Of a stretch of 64,000 bases of DNA, positions 1 through 9,729 are shown one piece after another. Source of the DNA: Sebaldella termitidis ATCC 33386. Lineage in GTDB: Bacteria; Fusobacteriota; Fusobacteriia; Fusobacteriales; Leptotrichiaceae. Position numbers and translations under genes: made by a program. The notes beneath the pieces are model-generated. The model had not been told where the DNA came from. It saw only the letters and a program-made list of their open reading frames with translations, and did not search any database. Positions within the stretch are counted from its first letter, which is position 1, and each line of letters opens with the position of its first letter. The stretch is taken from contig NC_013517.1 of assembly GCF_000024405.1 (NCBI RefSeq), positions 1,054,001-1,118,000 on the forward strand, given 5' to 3'.

Positions 1-565
1 CTATCAGTTCTTCATTTGTATGAGTTACGCTGGTAATGATATGATTTGGTTCTTCACCCATATACCTAAGAAACATATTCCAGCTTTTAAAGTATTTTCT
101 GATAGTCCCGGCACTAATGCCGGTTTCTTTTTTCAAGAGCTCGAAAGTTATTTTATTGTGCTTCTTTTTTACTTTATTATATTGGAGTGCTATACTTTCT
201 GCAGTATATGAATATTTTTTTATTTTTATTCCGAATATTTTTTCCATTTCCTCTATAGTCCATAATTTTTTTATATATTTATAGCTTGGAAGATCAGCTA
301 TTTTATCAATATCTGAAATTCTTTTTATTTCTCCGGAATTTATTTTTTCTTTTATGGCAGCTAATAATTTCAGCTTATTATATTCTATACCGGAGGAGAG
401 TCCTATTTCCTTCTTAGCATTGTTCCAGGTTCCAAAATATCTTTTCACTGTAGTAGAGCAGCAGACGTTTTTGTTTTCATTAAAACTTTTCATGGTTATA
501 GTTTTCTTTTCACTGTAATGTAATCTCATTTGCTTTGTTATTTCTTCTTTGCTGTATAATTTCAT
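1..565 (-). CDS. Homing-endonuclease-associated-repeat protein, C-terminus outside window
   Basis: Reading the minus strand from an ATG at 565 gives 188 codons with no stop before the window edge, so the gene is partial at its 3' end. A good ribosome binding site (GGGGTGA) lies about 7 bases upstream of the ATG. The protein is basic and contains two spaced copies of a motif ending in a Trp-Asn pair: 'TVKRYFGTWNNAKKEIGL' at about residues 38-55 and 'TIRKYFKSWNMFLRYMG' at about 155-171. This resembles the repeat found beside HNH homing endonucleases (HNH_repeat, pattern R.FGSWN.A...AGL), which is thought to bind DNA. No nuclease motif is visible in the part present. It could be a mobile-element gene or a stand-alone DNA-binding protein. 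The repeat assignment is by eye. Confidence 0.6.
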   Translation of the reverse strand, partial: MKLYSKEEITKQMRLHYSEKKTITMKSFNENKNVCCSTTVKRYFGTWNNAKKEIGLSSGIEYNKLKLLAAIKEKINSGEIKRISDIDKIADLPSYKYIKKLWTIEEMEKIFGIKIKKYSYTAESIALQYNKVKKKHNKITFELLKKETGISAGTIRKYFKSWNMFLRYMGEEPNHIITSVTHTNEELI

Positions 566-714
566 TATATATCACCCCGGATTTTATGAACAGTAACAGA
601 AAGGACATACTTTTCAAATGATACTTTCCTTTTTTGTACTTTTTTATTAATAATCCCTCTTAAGTGCTGTCTCTAGTAAGGTAGACAAATGTTAATTTTA
701 AAAAGAAAAAAGAA

Positions 715-774
715 TTACAGCGGATTTTTAAATGTGATAAAATAAAGAATAAGATCTAAAGGTCTTTTTTTCAT
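715..774 (-). CDS. Possible 19-aa small peptide
   Basis: The minus strand has AAGGAG, an 8-base spacer, then ATG at 774 and 19 codons ending at TAA (715-717). The peptide is MKKRPLDLILYFITFKNPL: a basic start followed by a hydrophobic core, as in small membrane peptides. No family is recognised. Only the good ribosome binding site sets it apart from chance, and the TATAAT about 30 bases upstream lacks a clear -35. It may be spurious. Confidence 0.25.
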   Translation of the reverse strand: MKKRPLDLILYFITFKNPL

Positions 775-905
775 TTATTTACTCCTTTCTTATTATAATT
801 TAACAATATTCGCATTTTATAAATAATACGAACATTTTTTTTGTGTTTTTAACTTTAAAATTATGGTCTGACATTTTTTAAATTTTTATTTTTTAAAAAT
901 TAAAA

Positions 906-934
906 TTGACTTTATTAAGCAGTTTTAGTAAAAT
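906..934 (+). promoter_or_regulatory. Sigma-70 promoter, distal copy (P1)
   Basis: TTGACT (906-911), 17-base spacer, TAAAAT (929-934). GGTCTGACA lies upstream at 865-873. The same arrangement recurs at 1465-1535. Confidence 0.6.
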
Positions 935-1360
935 AATTATATATTTATATTACGTATTATTTATAGAATGCGAACTTCATAATATAATCATAAATTTAGG
1001 ACTGATATAAAAAAACAGAAATTTTATAGTGATAGCAGACAAATAAATTCTGATATGAATTCTTAAACCGTTCTTCCGTGCTTAATTCATTTCCCGAAAT
1101 ATTCTATAGTTTATATAATTTTTGAGATACATTGTTAAAATGTAAATAAATTTTATTGTTAATACAATTGTAAATCTAACAGGAGTAAAGAAATATAATT
1201 AATAAAATATAAAATAAAAATAATAATTCAAATAACAGATTTTTACAGAGAAAAATTATTGAAAAAGACAAAGGTAATGAAACTGGCAGATCAGGTACAT
1301 TTCTCATCTTTAATATTTAAAATAAGTAAAAATATATTAATTTAAAAAGCATTATATATG

Positions 1361-1389
1361 TTAGACAAAAATAAGAATTATGATATAAT
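1361..1389 (+). promoter_or_regulatory. Sigma-70 promoter (P2) of autotransporter 1
   Basis: TTAGAC (1361-1366), 17-base spacer, TATAAT (1384-1389), followed by TATATTGAAA. The -10 ends 465 bases before the start codon. A matching promoter lies 467 bases before the start of the second autotransporter. Confidence 0.6.
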
Positions 1390-1506
1390 TATATTGAAAA
1401 GTTTAAATTTTGTTATTAATACTATTATTTTAGAGATAAATTATAAAAATTAGTCAAAAATAAAGGTCTGACAATTTCTGTGAAATGTGTTTTTTTATAA
1501 TTAGAA

Positions 1507-1535
1507 TTGACTTCAAATGCTATTTTTAGTAGAAT
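1507..1535 (+). promoter_or_regulatory. Sigma-70 promoter, proximal copy (P3)
   Basis: TTGACT (1507-1512), 17-base spacer, TAGAAT (1530-1535), with GGTCTGACA at 1465-1473, 42 bases before the -35. It duplicates the block at 865-934. Confidence 0.65.
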
Positions 1536-1853
1536 AGAAATAGCATACAAGAAATTTTTTTCACATAATTAAAAATGAATATTCGTTCTAAAAAGAAGAG
1601 ATTTTATGAAGTTATTTTGTTTGAAAAAATATTTTAAAATTGGAAATTTTACAAAATTAAAATTATAATATTGTTATAAAAATAATAAAAAATGAATTTA
1701 ATATTATAAATTTAATTTGCAATAAAGTTTTTGAAATTTTTAAATAATATCTGAAATAAGGAGGTGAAAATTAAATATAGAAAATGAAAGATTTATTGTT
1801 CAGGACAAAGCAATGCAAAATTGAAGCTAATGTAAAATAAACAAGGAGGAGCA

Positions 1854-4800
1854 ATGAGAAAAAATAAAAAATTATTGGTATCATTTCTAGCGTTGAATTC
1901 AGTATTATCAATGTATAATACTGCGGCACCGGTAACTGTAAAGTATAACAGAATGTACAATAATATGGTAAAAAATATAAATCAGGGAAAGTCTAATGAA
2001 AAAAATTATGAAACAATACAGAAAATACTTAATCAAAAAAATAAGGAATTAAAAGATCTGTATTTGCAGGGAGAATATATAGTAAAACCTGAATATCTGG
2101 AATGGCAGGTATTTTTTACTGGATTTTATGACGAGTACGGAAAAGGTGTGGATAACAGTGCGGAAAATGCGGAGTATCATTCAAAGGTAACTGGATATTA
2201 TGATGCCGGCGGAAATTATGTGGTAACAAGCGGGAGCATAAAAGGTCTCGCAGGAAAGGGATACAGAGCACTTCAGCAGCCTAAGGATATAAATCTGGGA
2301 GTAAGCATTCCGCTGAAAGGACTTTCTAGAGAGCCGCTGAACTTATCGTTAACACCTGCGGGGGAAATAAATATAAATCCGGGTTCACAGAATGTAACAC
2401 CTCCGGTATTTTCCATCAATCCTACAGTTACTACTAATACTTTTAATATAGATATACCAAATATTACTGTTAATTCACCAACTGTTCCGACACCGTTTTC
2501 GGTAAAGCCGCCGGGAACAGGAAACGGAGACGAGACATATACAGCATTAAGACCAACAGATGTCGGGACTACTTATCGAGGCTATACAGCCATGATATCA
2601 CAGTATAATCTTACAACCGGAAATATGACAGCACATTTTTCAGGAAGCGGATATACTGGATTAGGGAGCTGTACTTCCGGCGGATGCCTGACCAGCTATG
2701 ATGTGGAAAATCTGAATGGAGCTATAGACTGGAGAGTAGGCAGCGGTGCAAATTACGGAGCGACGGATCCTGTTATAAATGATCTTACTGTAAGCTCGGC
2801 TCCGGGAGTAGGAAAAGCTGTTTATGACAGTCTGACAGCTTTATATAAAATAACAGCGGCCGAAAAAATAATATTGGGAATACCTAATAATCCTGTGGGA
2901 GGGACAGCAGATAATCTGGTAATGACACTGGATTCCAAAGCTACGGGAAATGATATGCCGCATTTAATTCAATTCGATCCCCATACCAATACTAACAGAA
3001 AATATACCGCATATATACAGGATCACTATGGAAATGCCACTGGAAGAACAAATACTTCGGATCAGGAATCTGATACTGATAAAAGAGTTCAGTATTACTA
3101 TAATGTTCTGGAAAATCACGGACTGCTTCAGCTAAAAGGAAGCAACGGTCTTTTGATAGGTCTGCAGTCTCATAACGGAGTTGTAAGTGCTGTTTATGAG
3201 AATTACGGTGAGATGATAGGTCTTAATGAGGGAACTAATCCTACCAATCATGTGGCTCATGCTTTTATCGCTGCACAAAATAACAGCTATAATCACAGAA
3301 GATTTGAATTCTATAATAAACCCGGAGGATTGGTGGAGCTTCGTGCAAAAAGCAGTATCGCATATTATTATGGAGATCCGAATAATTATATAAGTAATAA
3401 AGCTCCTCATTATAATATTTTTAATGAAGGGCGTATAGTTTTGTACGGAAGTGAAAATATAGGGATTTCTACAAATGGTGCTTCACGAGATCCGGAAGGG
3501 TCAAAAATAGTACTTTATACTCCTATAGAAATAAACGGGGATAACAGTATCGGGGTAGAAATATCAAAATTAATGGATGACGGTTACGAAACACCTGTTG
3601 CTGAAAACCCAAGCGGAGGAGCAAATACTTATGATGCACGTCCTTCTGCAATAAGAGTCATTATAGGTAAGGAAGAAAACAAATATGCAGGAAACAGTAC
3701 AGGGCTCAATTCAGCGGGAAATCCTTTTGAAGCAGGATATGTGGAAGATTCCGTGGGATTATATATTGATAAAGCAGGGCTTACATACAGACTAAAGGAT
3801 TTTGGATTTGAATTCGGAGATTATGCAAGATACGGGAAATTAGTATATTTAAAAGCAGGAACTCTGTATCTCGACAACAGAGAAACTACAGATATAAACA
3901 TAACTGCCGGAAAAGACAACTATGTATTTATAAGTGATTCATCAAGTTCGGATCTGACAGTAAATCCTAATCTGAATATAGGAACTGAAGCAAAGCCTGT
4001 TAACGGAACCATAGGAATTCTGGGTATAAATAACGGAAAGATACATTTCGGAGCTTCAAACAGTATAAAGACATACGGGGAGAACAGTCATGCAGTGATA
4101 ATACAGGGCGGATCTGTTCTGAATAATGCTGCGGCAGGATTAAATCACAGCTTTGAGGTAAACGGAAAAGGAAGTATAGCCTTATATGTAAATCAGGGAA
4201 CAGCTGATTTCAGCAATTCTCCTGAGATAAATGTGAAAGCAGTCGGGGAAAAAGCAGTCGGGGTATATAATTCTTCGGGAGTAGTAAAACTAGGAGCTTC
4301 CGGGACAGGAACAGGGATTTATACGGCAGACGGGCTGAACAGCGTGTTATTTTATAATAAAACTACAAATGCAGCAAATTCAATAGAAACTTCCGGTTCA
4401 ATTTTTACGGTGAAAAACGGAGGATTGTTTTCATATATAGAAAACAAATTATCTGCACCGCAGATAAAATTTACGAATACCGGCGGAACAACACTTAATT
4501 TATCTGACGGAGCCAGAGGATTTATATATACCGGAAATAATACATCGGTAGCAGCTGCAGATATTCAGAATTACTTTAATGATAATTACAGCGGTCACGG
4601 TAATATGACAGTAAATCTAAGCTCAAATGCAAGTTTATTTGTAATACAGGAATTTGGTTCAATAAGCCTTGATGATGTCAATACTGTGGCAGCAGGAACG
4701 GGAATATTTAATCAGATAAATAATACAGGCGGGAAAAATGCTTTTTTAACTAAAGGAACACTGGTATTAAATCCGGCTTCCAATCTTGTGGATCTGGACA

Positions 4801-7800
4801 GTCCGTCGGAATTATACCTGAATATAGATAAGGCATTACTGGGAATAACAGTAAATTCCGGTGTGGCTGTCAAAGGAACACAGGATGGTCAGGCAGCCTT
4901 AGCTGATGATAATTCATATGACGCAGTTCTGCACGTAAAAATGGAAAATAACGGAACTATTGATCTGCAGGGAAAATCATCAATAGGAATATATACAAAT
5001 AACGGGAAAATAACTAATAATAATATAATAAATGTTTCAGGAGATAGCTCTCTCGGAATATTCAGTGAAAATGGAACGGTAACATCAAATACCGGGACAA
5101 TAAACATAGGAAACGGCAGTGTGGGAATATACGGAATATCACATCAAAATCCTGCAAGTGTTCCTGCACACGGCGGAGGACTTATAGATATAGCAAATAC
5201 CGGAGTAATAAGAGCATCAGCCGGAACAGGGGCAATAGGAATATATGCTGATAATAACAGAACAGGCGGTATAGCTTCTGATGCAGATATAGATCTTTCG
5301 ACAGGGACGATAGATGTAAAGAATTCTGAAAATGCTGTAGGAGTATATGTAAATAAAGGAACAATAGTAGATTCTGGATCAAGGATAACAGTAGGTAAAA
5401 ACAGTGTTGCATTATATGCAAAAGATAGTGATGTTTCACTTAACGGAATAATAATTGACTTAAACGGTGATAATGCTCTCGGAATATTTTTGGACGGGAC
5501 ATCATCTCTGGCTACTACAGGAACGAATATCATAAATATAGACGGCCGGGATATAATTTTATTTAATATGAATTCAAGCGGGGCAGTCAGTAATAACTTT
5601 ACTGTAGGAAGTATTGCGCCGGGGTCAACATATACTCTGGGGAATATAACAGGCGGAGTATTCAAATATACAGGAAACAGTGAACTTGCTTCAAACGGAA
5701 CACTTGTAACGGGAAAAGAGTCAGCGGTATATCTGGACGGGTCAACTGTTACTTCGGCAGCAGGCTCTGTAAATGTAGCTGCAATAGCACTGAATGATCA
5801 ATATTCAGGTTTGCTGCCTTTACCGGCAGGAATGACAGCCGGAATTGACGGTGAAAATAACGGAACTATTATTTTAGGCGACGGTTCAGCGGGAATTTAC
5901 GGAAAGAACGGTTCTCGGATAAGCAACAAGGGTGCGATAACTGTAGGCAGTTCATCGGCCGGATTAATGACGTCAGGATCAGGATCAAAGGTTCTGAACA
6001 GCGGAATGATAACTGTGGGAACAGGTTCACAGGGAATTTATCTTAAAGACGGAATAAGTGCAGAGAATCTGGGAGCTGGAAATATATCAGGTACCGGAGC
6101 AGGAACAATAGGAATATATGCAGACAGTAATATTTCAACAATGCAGATAAGCAATGACGGTATTATTAATCTAAGCGGGGATAAATCTGTAGGAATATAT
6201 ACAACAGGGACAAACAGCTACTTAATAGACAACAATTCAACGGGAATAATAAGTATAGGTAATTCTACGAATACATCGGATCCCGGAATAGGAATTTACG
6301 GATCAACAGCTGGAAGTATAATAACAAATCACGGTACTGTAAGTTCGGGCGAAAATTCTATAGGTGCATACAGCAGCAGCGGTACAGTGGATAATAACGG
6401 TATATTCAATGTCGGTAATTCAGGAGTGGGAATATATTCATCAAATGGAATTGTGAATCTCAATACAGGTTCTGCAATAAATATGGGGACAAATGGAGCA
6501 GTGGCTGTGTATGGAGTTAATTCCGCAGTAACTAATTCATCTGATCTGAATATAGGAGATAAGAATTACGGATTTATTCTGAAGGGCGGTTCATTAACAA
6601 CAGGAGCCGGTACAAACAGTATCTTGGGAAATGACTCGGTTTACATGTACAGTACAGAAGCTGTAACAGTGATTAATAACGGAAATGTTGCCATGACCGG
6701 CTCTGATAATATAGGATTCTATATGGCCAAGGATCCTGTAAGCAAAACAGGCGGAGGAACTATTGTCAACAGTCCTGGAAGTGTAATAGCAGGTACAGCA
6801 GGGGATAACAACATAGGAATCTATAACTACGGCGGAATAGTGGACAACTACGGTATGGTCATGGTAGGCGGCTCAGAGCTGAAGCTGATAGACGGAACTT
6901 CGGATATAGATGTGAAGAGCAGTAAATATTCAGTAGGAATATACGGTGAAGATGCTGCTGTTACAAACTACGGAAGCGGACTGATAACAGCAGGCTACGG
7001 CGGATTTGGTATAGTAGCCAAAGGCGGAACTGCAAGCAATTTCGGAATTATAATAACAAACGGGGATCACTCTACTGGAATGTATACAGAGGATGGAATA
7101 ATAACAAATGAAGCAGCAGGAGTAATAGATGTAACAGGTAAGAATGCAATAGGAATGGCAGGAAAAGGAGAAGGCTCGCAGCTGATAAACCATGGAACTA
7201 TTAATATTGACGGTGACGGTGCAATAGGAATGTATGGTAATGTGGGGACTGTAATTTTCAACAGTCCAACGGGAATCATAAATGTAACTGGAAATGGACA
7301 GGCTTTTGTATCGGCTGATCCTGCAAATTCGTCACATAATATAGAGAACGGATCGGCATTTATAAATGGTGCGATAACAGCTAATGTAATAGAATCAATA
7401 GGAAGTTCACACACACTTCCGACGCTGATAAATGCAGGGATAATAAAGTCAAGCGGAATACTGGCATTAGACGGAATGCAGGTAATGATAAAACCTGATC
7501 CTACAACAAAACAGCCGTCATCAGATCCGGATTATGACTTTGAATTATCAGGAACGTCGATAATAGCAGATCAGGTAACTGCCTCAAAACCTATAGTGAT
7601 TCTTCCCGGATTTTCTGACGGGTTGATTGCCAATGTAATAAAGCTGGAAGGTCTGATACAGGCAACATCAGGGCAGTATGACTTTATAAGCGGATCGCTT
7701 CTGTGGGAAGCTACGCCTAAAGCAACAGGCTCAGGCTCTGATGTATATATGTCAAGAAAAGCATTTACAGAATTTACAGACGGACTCTGGTTTGAAGATT

Positions 7801-8867
7801 TTGGAACAGCACTGGAAAATAATTATATGACGGCATCAGGCGATGGAATAACAATATACAATAAGACAGGCTATATAACGAATGAAACAGATTTCAGACA
7901 TATAATGGCAAGTCTTGCAGGAAATGTATATGCTAATATAAATCAGAGAGAAAATGATATAGCGAGAACATTTGAAGATTCAATGCATTTACTGCAAAAT
8001 TCAGTAAATAACACAAAAGAAAATGTGAAAATAAGTGTAATAGCAGGAAAAGGAAAAAATAAAGAAGAAACTGACGGGGTAGTGAGCTATGACTATGCTA
8101 CAACGGGAGTACTAGCACTAAGGGAAGTGGAAAGAACATACAGACATACTTTTGGATATTCAGTGGGATACTTGCATACAGGATTTGAATTTAATGACGG
8201 GAACAGCAGTGAAGAATGGGTAGATACAATCCAGCTCGGAGTACATAATAAGTATAAGTCGGGTGGCTGGGAAGTAAGAAATGACCTTACGGGAAGAGTG
8301 AGCTTTCATAATGTGGACAGAAATATAGACTGGCCGTCACCGCTTGTAAGATCGGAAATGAATGGGACATATGAAACATATAGTCTAACAAGTGATAATA
8401 TTCTCGGGAAAGAATTCGGACTTGGTAAGAAAGCAAGTATAATGCCGTATGGGGCATTCAGGGCAATGTATGTGACAAGACCGGCATTCGATGAAAGCGG
8501 GCTGGAGGCACTTGAGGTGGAAGGAAACGATGCATGGAGTGCTAAGCCGAGAGCAGGTGTGGAACTAAAAGGATCTGTACCGCTCGGGGCAAAGTCGGCA
8601 TGGAAGCTGAAAGGAACACTGGATCTTGCTTATGAATATGAACTGGCAGATCTGAATGAAAGAGAAAAAGCAAGATTAACAGCAATAGAAGACGGATATC
8701 ATGAGCTGTCGAAACCGCAGGAGGAAAAAGGAGCATTCAGAACAAGAGCAGAAATAGGTGTGGAAGTAGAAGACAGATACGGAGTGTTTATTACAGGTGA
8801 ATATTTGTCAGGGAATGATAAAGAAGATGATTACAGAGCAGGAGTAACACTTAAAGCAGTATTCTAG
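1854..8867 (+). CDS. Giant type Va autotransporter 1
   Basis: 2,337-residue secreted surface protein with a classic AAGGAGGAGCA ribosome binding site before ATG. Layout: signal peptide at about 1-25 (basic MRKNKK, then a hydrophobic stretch); fusobacterial autotransporter-associated N-terminal domain at about 30-130 (includes YNNMVKNINQGK and VKPEYLEWQ); Pro/Thr-rich linker at about 165-222; a unique passenger portion at about 222-1000; a long run of glycine-rich rungs of the form 'N.G.I..G..S.GIY...G', typical of a right-handed beta-helix, to about 1880; and a C-terminal 12-strand-type beta-barrel at about 1980-2337 ending in aromatic Phe (LKAVF). The barrel should insert in the outer membrane and export the passenger, probably as an adhesin. 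It is paralogous to the next gene. Ligand unknown. Confidence 0.93.
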   Translation: MRKNKKLLVSFLALNSVLSMYNTAAPVTVKYNRMYNNMVKNINQGKSNEKNYETIQKILNQKNKELKDLYLQGEYIVKPEYLEWQVFFTGFYDEYGKGVDNSAENAEYHSKVTGYYDAGGNYVVTSGSIKGLAGKGYRALQQPKDINLGVSIPLKGLSREPLNLSLTPAGEININPGSQNVTPPVFSINPTVTTNTFNIDIPNITVNSPTVPTPFSVKPPGTGNGDETYTALRPTDVGTTYRGYTAMISQYNLTTGNMTAHFSGSGYTGLGSCTSGGCLTSYDVENLNGAIDWRVGSGANYGATDPVINDLTVSSAPGVGKAVYDSLTALYKITAAEKIILGIPNNPVGGTADNLVMTLDSKATGNDMPHLIQFDPHTNTNRKYTAYIQDHYGNATGRTNTSDQESDTDKRVQYYYNVLENHGLLQLKGSNGLLIGLQSHNGVVSAVYENYGEMIGLNEGTNPTNHVAHAFIAAQNNSYNHRRFEFYNKPGGLVELRAKSSIAYYYGDPNNYISNKAPHYNIFNEGRIVLYGSENIGISTNGASRDPEGSKIVLYTPIEINGDNSIGVEISKLMDDGYETPVAENPSGGANTYDARPSAIRVIIGKEENKYAGNSTGLNSAGNPFEAGYVEDSVGLYIDKAGLTYRLKDFGFEFGDYARYGKLVYLKAGTLYLDNRETTDINITAGKDNYVFISDSSSSDLTVNPNLNIGTEAKPVNGTIGILGINNGKIHFGASNSIKTYGENSHAVIIQGGSVLNNAAAGLNHSFEVNGKGSIALYVNQGTADFSNSPEINVKAVGEKAVGVYNSSGVVKLGASGTGTGIYTADGLNSVLFYNKTTNAANSIETSGSIFTVKNGGLFSYIENKLSAPQIKFTNTGGTTLNLSDGARGFIYTGNNTSVAAADIQNYFNDNYSGHGNMTVNLSSNASLFVIQEFGSISLDDVNTVAAGTGIFNQINNTGGKNAFLTKGTLVLNPASNLVDLDSPSELYLNIDKALLGITVNSGVAVKGTQDGQAALADDNSYDAVLHVKMENNGTIDLQGKSSIGIYTNNGKITNNNIINVSGDSSLGIFSENGTVTSNTGTINIGNGSVGIYGISHQNPASVPAHGGGLIDIANTGVIRASAGTGAIGIYADNNRTGGIASDADIDLSTGTIDVKNSENAVGVYVNKGTIVDSGSRITVGKNSVALYAKDSDVSLNGIIIDLNGDNALGIFLDGTSSLATTGTNIINIDGRDIILFNMNSSGAVSNNFTVGSIAPGSTYTLGNITGGVFKYTGNSELASNGTLVTGKESAVYLDGSTVTSAAGSVNVAAIALNDQYSGLLPLPAGMTAGIDGENNGTIILGDGSAGIYGKNGSRISNKGAITVGSSSAGLMTSGSGSKVLNSGMITVGTGSQGIYLKDGISAENLGAGNISGTGAGTIGIYADSNISTMQISNDGIINLSGDKSVGIYTTGTNSYLIDNNSTGIISIGNSTNTSDPGIGIYGSTAGSIITNHGTVSSGENSIGAYSSSGTVDNNGIFNVGNSGVGIYSSNGIVNLNTGSAINMGTNGAVAVYGVNSAVTNSSDLNIGDKNYGFILKGGSLTTGAGTNSILGNDSVYMYSTEAVTVINNGNVAMTGSDNIGFYMAKDPVSKTGGGTIVNSPGSVIAGTAGDNNIGIYNYGGIVDNYGMVMVGGSELKLIDGTSDIDVKSSKYSVGIYGEDAAVTNYGSGLITAGYGGFGIVAKGGTASNFGIIITNGDHSTGMYTEDGIITNEAAGVIDVTGKNAIGMAGKGEGSQLINHGTINIDGDGAIGMYGNVGTVIFNSPTGIINVTGNGQAFVSADPANSSHNIENGSAFINGAITANVIESIGSSHTLPTLINAGIIKSSGILALDGMQVMIKPDPTTKQPSSDPDYDFELSGTSIIADQVTASKPIVILPGFSDGLIANVIKLEGLIQATSGQYDFISGSLLWEATPKATGSGSDVYMSRKAFTEFTDGLWFEDFGTALENNYMTASGDGITIYNKTGYITNETDFRHIMASLAGNVYANINQRENDIARTFEDSMHLLQNSVNNTKENVKISVIAGKGKNKEETDGVVSYDYATTGVLALREVERTYRHTFGYSVGYLHTGFEFNDGNSSEEWVDTIQLGVHNKYKSGGWEVRNDLTGRVSFHNVDRNIDWPSPLVRSEMNGTYETYSLTSDNILGKEFGLGKKASIMPYGAFRAMYVTRPAFDESGLEALEVEGNDAWSAKPRAGVELKGSVPLGAKSAWKLKGTLDLAYEYELADLNEREKARLTAIEDGYHELSKPQEEKGAFRTRAEIGVEVEDRYGVFITGEYLSGNDKEDDYRAGVTLKAVF

Positions 8868-8877
8868 ACTAAGAAAA

Positions 8878-8920
8878 TAAAAAGGCAGGCATTTTGGAAA
8901 ATCCAAAACTGCCTTTTTTA
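8878..8920 (+). terminator. Rho-independent terminator after autotransporter 1
   Basis: AAAAAGGCAG pairs with CTGCCTTTTTT and encloses an inner TTTTGGA/TCCAAAA stem. A T-run follows. It begins about 10 bases after the stop codon. Confidence 0.85.
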
Positions 8921-9729
8921 TAATTTGGGAAAAAATATAATATTCCTGATGAAAATAATTAGAACGAATATTATTAATGTAAATATTTTGTAATATGATA
9001 TTTTGTAACATATTTTTTTAATCAAATATTTTATATAGTTATTTAAAATAACTGCATATACATTTGTAGAGAGTATAAAAAAGATTTTTTCAATTAATTT
9101 ATCGTAAAATAAATCTAATATTTTCAAAAATGAGACATATAACAAAAATTTTAAAATGTAATAAAATTAGACGGTTTATTCTATAAAAATATGTATATAT
9201 CATAAAATCTTATATTAAAAAATAAAAATGAACATTAGATTATTTGTATATTATTGGTATAATTATAGTGAAATCTGATAATAGATACCTGCATATTTTA
9301 ATTTTAAACATAAAATTTCTGTTAGTTAAATAAAATCAGATGTATAAATTTCATAGAAACTATTATTTTATCTACTGTGTATTGAAAAAATGTAAAGGAG
9401 TTTGTAAGGAGTATATTTAAATTGATTTATTTACAGAAATGTAAGGTTTGAATTAGAAAAAGAGAATTTTTTCTAACATTTTCGGCTATAAATGAAAATA
9501 TTTAGAAAATCAGGATTTTGTCAGAATTTGGCAATTAGTAAAAATGCGGTATGTTTAATTTCTATATATAAATTGAGGAGGTGTAAATAAAAGCAAATTT
9601 TTCGTTATTTATCTCATTTAAGTCTATTATTCGGCAGAAATTTTTGTTATAGAATAAAAAATGAGAAGAAAAAATAACGAAAAAATATAATTTTATATTA
9701 ACGTATTATAAGTGGATCAAGGAGGAAGA
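8921..9729. other. AT-rich leader upstream of autotransporter 2
   Basis: About 800 bases with no supported gene. It holds one promoter (9235-9263), the AGGAGG-N5-ATA motif (9576-9589) and the ribosome binding site of the next gene. No RNA gene or riboswitch is visible. Confidence 0.6.
9235..9263 (+). promoter_or_regulatory. Sigma-70 promoter of autotransporter 2
   Basis: TTAGAT (9235-9240), 17-base spacer, TATAAT (9258-9263), followed by TATAGTGAAA. The sequence and the distance to the start codon (467 bases) match the promoter at 1361-1389. Confidence 0.6.

Larger units (their letters stand above)
566..1853. other. Long AT-rich leader upstream of autotransporter 1
   Basis: About 1.3 kb without a convincing protein gene. 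It contains three good sigma-70-type promoters reading towards the autotransporter (listed separately), an AGGAGG-N5-AUU motif at 1759-1772, and on the minus strand one 19-codon reading frame with a Shine-Dalgarno sequence at 715-774. The remainder is very AT-rich and I see no RNA gene in it. Confidence 0.6.

Noticed and set aside
20-211. 63-codon plus-strand frame at the left edge
   Set aside because: It is antisense to the better-supported minus-strand gene; no ribosome binding site and a low-complexity translation.
4900-7400. Regular repeats that might be a CRISPR array or tandem DNA repeats
   Set aside because: The repeats are protein-level GIY rungs with degenerate DNA, no spacers and an intact reading frame.
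9712-9729. GTG start for autotransporter 2
   Set aside because: It would translate the ribosome binding site (AAGGAGGAAG). ATG at 9730 has correct spacing and matches the start of gene 1.
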